Below are positions 59,329 through 64,000 of a stretch of 64,000 nt of DNA, one piece after another. The notes beneath the pieces are model-generated. The model did not search any database and was not told the origin of the DNA. It saw nothing but the letters and a program-made list of their open reading frames with translations. The DNA comes from Clostridia bacterium (GTDB lineage Bacteria > Bacillota > Clostridia > Christensenellales > Aristaeellaceae), in contig JAFWQU010000013.1 in NCBI GenBank assembly GCA_017508975.1, positions 1 to 64,000 of the forward strand, read 5' to 3'. A program made the position numbers and the translations under genes. Numbering within the stretch: the stretch's first letter is position 1; each line of letters begins with the position of its first letter.

Positions 59329-61002
59329 ATGAAACGGTTTCTGTCTGCACTGCTGATCTGCTGCATGCTTCTGTCCATGGGCATTTTCAGCGCGGTGGCT
59401 GAGGAAGCACCCCTCACCATCGACATCTACGACGCGGCCGCGAACTACCACGGCGTCCAGATCGGCTGGTTTGCCAAGGTGGTCAAGGACCGCTTCAACA
59501 TCGAGCTCAACATCATCGCGCCCCAGGTTGCGGGCAACGACCTCTACGCCACCCGCGCCGAGGAAGGCAACCTGGGTGACATCATCATCGTGGACAAGAA
59601 GGACTTCTCGGACCTGCTGACGGCCGGCCTGGTGCGCGACATCAGCGACAAGCTGCCCGAGTGCGAGAACATCATGCGGTTCAAGACCCAGATCGACGTG
59701 TACAATCAGGGCCTGACCGGTCAGGAAGGCGTGTACTACGGCATCCCGTCCGAGATGACCGACACCTCTCCGACAACCCTGACCGACGACGTGATCTACT
59801 CCTCCCCGATGCTGCGCTGGGACCTGTACTCCCAGATCGGCCGGCCGGAGATCAAGGACCTGGACGGCCTGCTGGACGTGCTGGCGCAGATCCATGAGAT
59901 CCATCCCAAGAACGCGGAAGGCGATCCCGCCTATCCCTTCACGCTGTGGAGAGACTGGGACGGCAACGACAACATGATCGGCATCGCCAACGTGGTGCAG
60001 CTCACCACCTGGTACGGCGAGAAGATCAAGCAGAGCGCCATCCTGAAGCCCGACAACACCTTCATCAAGATCTATGACCGCGACGGCGCGTACTACAAGA
60101 TCACCAAGTGGCTCAACAAGGCCTATCAGATGGGTCTGGTGGATCCCGAGTCCGGCGAGCAGGACTGGAACTCCGTCATGAACAAGCTGCAGACCGGCCG
60201 CGCCGACCTCATGTGGTACAGCTGGGAGACCGGATTCTGGAACAGTGTGGACCGTCTGAGCGACGGCACCGCCTTCATCTTCATCCCCGTGGGCGATCAG
60301 CTCTACTACGCGGACGCGGACCGCTACTACGGCTCCGACCGTATGTTCGGCATCGGCTCCAAGGTTGAGGGCGAGAAGTACGACCGCATCATGGCCTTCC
60401 TCGACTGGTACGCCGGTCCCGAGGGAGTGACCTTCCAGCATGCCGGCATCGAAGGCCTGAACTACACCGTCGGCGAGGACGGCAAGTTCGTGCCCTTCCA
60501 TGACGACGCTCTGATGAACAACCTGCCCGTGCCCGAAGAGTACGGCGGCGGCGGCTACAACGACGGCAACAACGCCATCAACCAGTGGATCGTCTCCTCC
60601 ATCTGCGTGAACCCGCTGACCGGCGAGCGCTACGCCATCAAGTTCTGGCAGTCCTACAAGGACATGACCATGACCGAGATGAAGCGCGAGTGGCAGGAGC
60701 GCTTCGGTGCTGAGGATCCGGTGGACTACATGAAGAAGAACGGCCAGCTGCTGGCCAGCCCGAGCGTGGACTTCACGCCCGCCTCCGACACCAACGACAT
60801 CGCGCCCATCCGTGTGGATGTCAACAAGCAGCTGTGCACCTACACCTGGCAGCTGATCTTCTGCGAGACCGACGAGGACTTCGAGGCCCTGTGGGACAAG
60901 ATGGTCGAGAAGATGGACGGCTTCGGCTATGAGCAGCTGTACGAGTATGACGTCGCCATCTATCAGGCGGAAGTCGACGCCAAGGTCGCTGCGGCCCAGT
61001 AA
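59329..61002 (+). CDS. Extracellular solute-binding protein, LipO type
   Basis: 557-aa binding protein of the LplA/LipO group (family 1, large). Signal peptide MKRFLSALLICCMLLSMGIF ending FSAVAEE; no Cys at the cleavage site, although the relatives are lipoproteins. Body: VKDRFNIELNIIAPQVAGND, GDIIIVDKKDFSDLLTAGLV, LDVLAQIHEIHPKNAEGDPA, YYKITKWLNKAYQMGLVDPE, and AFLDWYAGPEGVTFQHAGIE. AAGGAGG precedes ATG. Ligand likely a larger oligosaccharide; unproven. Confidence 0.9.
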   Translation: MKRFLSALLICCMLLSMGIFSAVAEEAPLTIDIYDAAANYHGVQIGWFAKVVKDRFNIELNIIAPQVAGNDLYATRAEEGNLGDIIIVDKKDFSDLLTAGLVRDISDKLPECENIMRFKTQIDVYNQGLTGQEGVYYGIPSEMTDTSPTTLTDDVIYSSPMLRWDLYSQIGRPEIKDLDGLLDVLAQIHEIHPKNAEGDPAYPFTLWRDWDGNDNMIGIANVVQLTTWYGEKIKQSAILKPDNTFIKIYDRDGAYYKITKWLNKAYQMGLVDPESGEQDWNSVMNKLQTGRADLMWYSWETGFWNSVDRLSDGTAFIFIPVGDQLYYADADRYYGSDRMFGIGSKVEGEKYDRIMAFLDWYAGPEGVTFQHAGIEGLNYTVGEDGKFVPFHDDALMNNLPVPEEYGGGGYNDGNNAINQWIVSSICVNPLTGERYAIKFWQSYKDMTMTEMKREWQERFGAEDPVDYMKKNGQLLASPSVDFTPASDTNDIAPIRVDVNKQLCTYTWQLIFCETDEDFEALWDKMVEKMDGFGYEQLYEYDVAIYQAEVDAKVAAAQ

Positions 61003-61055
61003 TCCTTTCTCAATGGTCGCAGTCAATCACACGCTGTATGATTGACCAGGATTCC

Positions 61056-61086
61056 GGGGATGCTCCGAGAGGGGCATCCCTTTTTC
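61056..61086 (+). terminator. Terminator of the sugar importer operon
   Basis: GGGATGC (61057-61063) pairs with GCATCCC (61074-61080), followed by TTTTTC. A second hairpin, GTCAATCA/TGATTGAC (61022-61046), lies just upstream without T-run. Confidence 0.85.
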
Positions 61087-61093
61087 ATCTCAA

Positions 61094-61184
61094 GTAATAC
61101 TGAATGCCTTCTAAAACATCAAGAAAGCTGTCAGTGCTTCGCACTGACCAGAGGGCTTTCCGATCGCCCTCTGGACTCCTTCGG
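61094..61184 (-). repeat. Dispersed repeat, variant with GTCAGTG hairpin
   Basis: Almost the same as 25882-25971: GTCAGTG-CTTCG-CACTGAC, then CCAGAGGGC/GCCCTCTGG and CTCCTTCGG. With the next entry it fills the gap of 499 bases before the Gld-type genes. Confidence 0.8.
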
Positions 61185-61229
61185 GTGCACCTTTTGGAGC
61201 ATATGGGTTAGCATTGTCCAGTAACCTGT

Positions 61230-61388
61230 GCCTCCCCAGCTTGCTGGGGAGGTACCCGAAGGGCGGAGGGGCCGTCCTTGTCGAAGTCTCCGAGCCTCCA
61301 AAAGAGGATGCTGCCGAAGGTCCAGGGCGATCAGAAAGCCGCCAGTCCGGCTGCGGACCTGGTCGCGGTCCGCAGGCCGCGAAATCTC
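61230..61388 (+). repeat. Hairpin block C joined to a dispersed core repeat
   Basis: CCTCCCCAGCTTGCTGGGGAGG (in two halves of a stem) and GAAGGGCGGAGGGGCC, then the junction CCTCCAAAAGAGGATGCTGC shared with both inverted arms, then the core repeat with third hairpin (61313-61386). Confidence 0.82.
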
Positions 61389-61442
61389 TCTGCTGACATT
61401 TAGCACACGATACAGACGTATCTGTCAGCTTTCACACTTTAT

Positions 61443-61473
61443 TCACACATCCGACCGCCGGGGCGGGTATAAT
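61443..61473 (+). promoter_or_regulatory. Possible promoter of the Gld-type ABC genes
   Basis: TATAAT (61468-61473) preceded by TTCACA (61443-61448) at a spacing of 19, longer than usual. 28 bases before the GTG start. Confidence 0.45.
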
Positions 61474-61501
61474 AGAGGGGAAGACAGGGGGGTGAGCATC
61501 C

Positions 61502-62437
61502 GTGATTGAGCTGTGCCAGGCGACCAAGCGCTACGGGCCCAAGGAGGCCCTGCACGCGGTGGATCTCCGGATCCCGGAGGGCTGCGTGCTGGGGCTCCTG
61601 GGCGTCAACGGCGCGGGCAAAACCACGGCGCTGAACCTGATGACCGGCTACTTCCCGCCGACCTCGGGCAGTGTCCGGGTGGACGGCATGGACATGCTGA
61701 CCCAGCCGCGCGCCTGCAAGCGGCGCATCGGCTACCTGCCCGAGCAGCCGCCGCTGTACGACGAGATGTCGGTGGCGGGCTTTCTCACCTTCGTCAGCCG
61801 CCTGCGGGAGGTGAAGGACAGGGACATCCCCGGGCATGTGAAGGATATCTGCGGGCTGTGCGGCCTGGAGGAGGTCGCCGGGCGGCCCGTGGGGAAGCTC
61901 TCCAAGGGCTACCGGCAGCGCGTGGGCATCGCCTCCGCCCTGTGCGGCGACCCGCCGACGCTGATTCTCGACGAGCCCACCGTGGGACTCGACCCCCGGC
62001 AGGTGGTGGAGATCCGCTCCCTGATCCGCACCCTCGGCGAGACGCACACCGTGGTCTTCTCCTCGCACCTGCTGCCGGAGGTGCAGCAGCTGTGCACCCG
62101 GGTGGCCATCCTGCACCAGGGGCGGCTCGTCCGCGAGGGGAGCCTCGAGGAGCTGCAGGGCGGCAGCCGCCGGCTGCGGCTCGAAGCCCTGGGCGCGCCG
62201 GAGAAGCTGCTCCCGGCGCTGCGCGGACTCCCGGGCGTACAGCGCGTGCTGCCCCAGGAGACGGGCGAAGCCGGGGTGACCGCCGTCCTCCTGGAGTGCG
62301 AAGAGAAGGCCGAGATCAGCGAGGCGCTGTTCCGGCTATTGTGCGCGCTGGACGCGCCGATCCGGCTGCTGGCCCCGGAGCGCGACAGCCTCGAGGAGAT
62401 CTTCCTCCGGCTCACCGCGGGAAAGGAGGCGCCCTGA
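61502..62437 (+). CDS. ABC transporter ATP-binding protein (GldA/NatA-like)
   Basis: 311-aa ATPase. Walker A LLGVNGAGKTTALNLMTGYF, Q-loop GYLPEQPPLYDEMSVAGFL, signature LSKGYRQRVGIASALCGDPP, Walker B LILDEPTVGLDPRQV and the His switch FSSHLLPEVQQLC. The C-terminal 90 residues are a regulatory domain seen in GldA/NatA ATPases. GTG start after GGGGGGTGAG. Together with the next two genes it forms a Gld-type system. Confidence 0.9.
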   Translation: MIELCQATKRYGPKEALHAVDLRIPEGCVLGLLGVNGAGKTTALNLMTGYFPPTSGSVRVDGMDMLTQPRACKRRIGYLPEQPPLYDEMSVAGFLTFVSRLREVKDRDIPGHVKDICGLCGLEEVAGRPVGKLSKGYRQRVGIASALCGDPPTLILDEPTVGLDPRQVVEIRSLIRTLGETHTVVFSSHLLPEVQQLCTRVAILHQGRLVREGSLEELQGGSRRLRLEALGAPEKLLPALRGLPGVQRVLPQETGEAGVTAVLLECEEKAEISEALFRLLCALDAPIRLLAPERDSLEEIFLRLTAGKEAP

Positions 62438-62438
62438 G

Positions 62439-63140
62439 ATGACCGCGATCTGGCGCAGGGAGCTGCAGGCGTATTTCTTCACGCCGGTCGGCTATGTCTA
62501 TATGGGCGTGTTTATCGCCCTCTCCTCGATTCTTTTTCATCTGCAGATCCTCCAGCAGCGCTCCTCGGACATCCTGACGCTGATCAGCCTGATGAGCTAT
62601 CTGTGGATGCTGCTCTGTCCCGTCCTGACCATGCGGCTCATGGCGGAGGACCGGCAGAAGCGCACCGACCAGCTGCTGCTCACGAGTCCCGTCTCCCTGG
62701 CGGGCCTCGTCGGGGGCAAGTATCTGGCCGCGGTGACGGTGCTGCTGGCCACCGTGCTGGCGACGACCGTCTACGCGCTGGTCATCGCCGCCTACGGGGC
62801 ACTGTGGCCCGGCGAGGCGGCCACGGGCTATCTGGGGTTCGTGCTGCAGGGCTGCGCCTTCGTGGCGGTGGATCTCCTGGTCTCCACCCTCTGCCGCGGC
62901 CCGGTGACGGCCGCCGTCGCGGCGCTGGGCGTGAATTTCTCGCTGTGGATGATGGACCTGGTGGCGGACACCGCCCCGGGCTGGCTCTCCGGGGTTCTCT
63001 CGTTCCTGAGCCTCTACTCCCGCAACGAGCCCTTCCTGATGGGGCAGCTTTCCTTCGCGAGCGTGCTGTACGACCTCACGGTGATCGGCGCCTCGCTGGC
63101 CCTGGCGATCCACGTGCTGGACCGCCGCCGCTGGAGGTGA
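62439..63140 (+). CDS. ABC-2 type permease (GldF-like)
   Basis: 233-aa membrane protein with six TM helices. It starts MTAIWRRELQAYFFTPVGYVYMGVFIALSS, split here by its TM1 (FFTPVGYVYMGVF), and has the conserved CPVLTMRLMAEDRQKRTDQL and LLTSPVSLAGLVGGKYLAA. This is the ABC-2 permease subgroup called GldF by similarity to the gliding genes, though Firmicutes with it do not glide. Its start is 1 base after the ATPase stop. Confidence 0.88.
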   Translation: MTAIWRRELQAYFFTPVGYVYMGVFIALSSILFHLQILQQRSSDILTLISLMSYLWMLLCPVLTMRLMAEDRQKRTDQLLLTSPVSLAGLVGGKYLAAVTVLLATVLATTVYALVIAAYGALWPGEAATGYLGFVLQGCAFVAVDLLVSTLCRGPVTAAVAALGVNFSLWMMDLVADTAPGWLSGVLSFLSLYSRNEPFLMGQLSFASVLYDLTVIGASLALAIHVLDRRRWR

Positions 63141-63144
63141 GCGC

Positions 63145-64000
63145 ATGCAGGCAAAAAAACAGCGCCGCCGCTACGGCGCGCTCTCCACAGCGGTCCTAGC
63201 CGTGGTCCTGGCCGCGCTGGTGGGACTGAATCTGCTGGCCGACACCCTCGAGCGGCGCTATGCCTGGCGGGTGGACGCCTCCTTTAACGGCGTGACCACC
63301 CAGAGCGAGGTCACCCGCGAGGTGCTCCGGGAGCTGCCGTACCCGGTGCACGTCTACGCGCTCTTCCCCCGCGGGCAGGAGGACGGCCCGCTGCTGGAGC
63401 TCCTCACCCGCTACGCGGCCGCGAGCCCGCTCTTCACCTGGGAGCAGATCGACCCGAGCCTCAACCCGGGGCTGCTCACGCGCTTCCGCGCCGCCACCGA
63501 GGAGGAGACCATCACCAGCAACTGCCTGGTGGTCTGGTGCGAGGCCACGGACCGCTGGAAGGTCCTGACCTACGACCGCTTTCTCGGCTCCTCCTACAGC
63601 GCGGAGGACGGCGAATACACTTTCAGCAGCCTGAACTACGAGGGTCCGATCACCGCCGCCGTGCGCAGCGTCACCGCCGGGGGCTCCACCCGCGTCATGA
63701 TGCTCGCGGGGCACGGCGAACTGGACGAGAGCGCCACCGGAGCCCTGACCTCCCTGCTCGGCGCCAACGGGCTGGACGTCTACGGCTTCACTCTGCGCAC
63801 CAGCGAGGCGAACCTACAGCCCGACGACGTGGTGGCGGTTCTCTCGCCCCAGCGCGACCTGACCGACGAGGAGCTCTCGCAGCTCATGGTCTTCGCCGAC
63901 GCGGGCGGAAGCCTCCTGCTCACCTGCGATTTCACCGACCGGCTGGCGCAGATGGCCAACTGGAAGGCTCTGATGCGCTATTACGGTTTTCTGCCGCTGG
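63145..64000 (+). CDS. GldG-family protein, cut by window end
   Basis: 285 codons of an open reading frame that runs past 64000. N-terminal TM segment (GALSTAVLAVVLAALVGLNL) and then an outside domain: RYAWRVDASFNGVTTQSEVT, VLRELPYPVHVYALFPRGQE, VMMLAGHGELDESATGALTS, which match the GldG/ABC-type uncharacterised transport domain (PF09822). GGAGGTG lies 7 bases before ATG. Expected to be about 450-500 aa with a further TM near its C-terminus. Partner of the preceding permease and ATPase. Confidence 0.85.
   Translation, partial: MQAKKQRRRYGALSTAVLAVVLAALVGLNLLADTLERRYAWRVDASFNGVTTQSEVTREVLRELPYPVHVYALFPRGQEDGPLLELLTRYAAASPLFTWEQIDPSLNPGLLTRFRAATEEETITSNCLVVWCEATDRWKVLTYDRFLGSSYSAEDGEYTFSSLNYEGPITAAVRSVTAGGSTRVMMLAGHGELDESATGALTSLLGANGLDVYGFTLRTSEANLQPDDVVAVLSPQRDLTDEELSQLMVFADAGGSLLLTCDFTDRLAQMANWKALMRYYGFLPL

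Overview
The window is 64 kb of high-GC (roughly 60-65%, by eye) bacterial chromosome. Gene content points to a low-oxygen Clostridia-type Firmicute of a gut or rumen habitat: zinc-type rpsZ (S14), a zinc-LID adenylate kinase, the darA-holB-ricT module, TelA/XpaC, a YwiB-like protein, LplB/LplC/LipO-type sugar uptake, a type I pullulanase and a GH29 fucosidase. A member of the Christensenellales (for example Aristaeellaceae) would fit, but that placement is inference. No tRNA, rRNA or CRISPR array was seen.

Layout. 1-430: remnant of a transposase cut by a dispersed repeat. 447-2965: amino-acid ABC importer (binding protein, permease, ATPase) with promoter and terminator. 2994-4400 (minus): Mef-like MFS efflux pump with a 12-codon leader peptide and an intrinsic terminator ahead of it. 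4525-7658 (minus): EamA transporter, GNAT and membrane Ser/Thr kinase. 7834-8934: BMP-type binding protein. 9289-11145 (minus): ABC exporter between repeat copies. 11394-24153 (minus): an intact S10-spc ribosomal operon, rpsJ to secY-adk-map-infA-rpmJ, from a clear promoter to a clear terminator. 24405-25855: conserved unknown pair. 26414-28879 (minus): ricT, holB, darA. 29026-32055: nnr, then MBL hydrolase, an unknown gene and ywiB-like on minus. 32127-41764: ispE, xpaC, telA, coaE, a lytic transglycosylase, an OppA-like protein, prmA, rsmE, mtaB, HIT. 41830-43865: AT-rich island with two accessory genes. 43870-45546 (minus): small membrane protein and an AONS-family enzyme. 45729-51663: pullulanase, an anchored unknown and fucosidase enclosed by inverted arms of about 550 bp. 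51752-53884 (minus): ECF sigma, anti-sigma and DUF4097 lipoprotein. 54102-61002: beta-helix protein, AraC regulator and Lpl-type sugar importer. 61502-64000: Gld-type ABC system, cut by the window end.

The outstanding non-coding feature is a family of short palindromic repeats: about 18 recognisable copies, in both orientations, all outside the ribosomal operon. The core is two adjacent hairpins whose stems change on both sides together. The best-preserved copies are elements of about 138 bp with 12-bp terminal inverted repeats (ATACTRATCTCA), that is MITE-like. They combine with other repeat blocks into mosaics, the largest being the two inverted arms around the carbohydrate cassette. The most testable regulatory finding is the leader-peptide attenuator before the MFS gene.

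Functionally, 46329-61002 is a carbohydrate-use neighbourhood: secreted pullulanase, cytoplasmic fucosidase, a beta-helix carbohydrate-active candidate, a cupin-AraC regulator and an oligosaccharide importer. Much of the rest is housekeeping (translation, replication, cofactor repair, isoprenoid and CoA synthesis, RNA modification).
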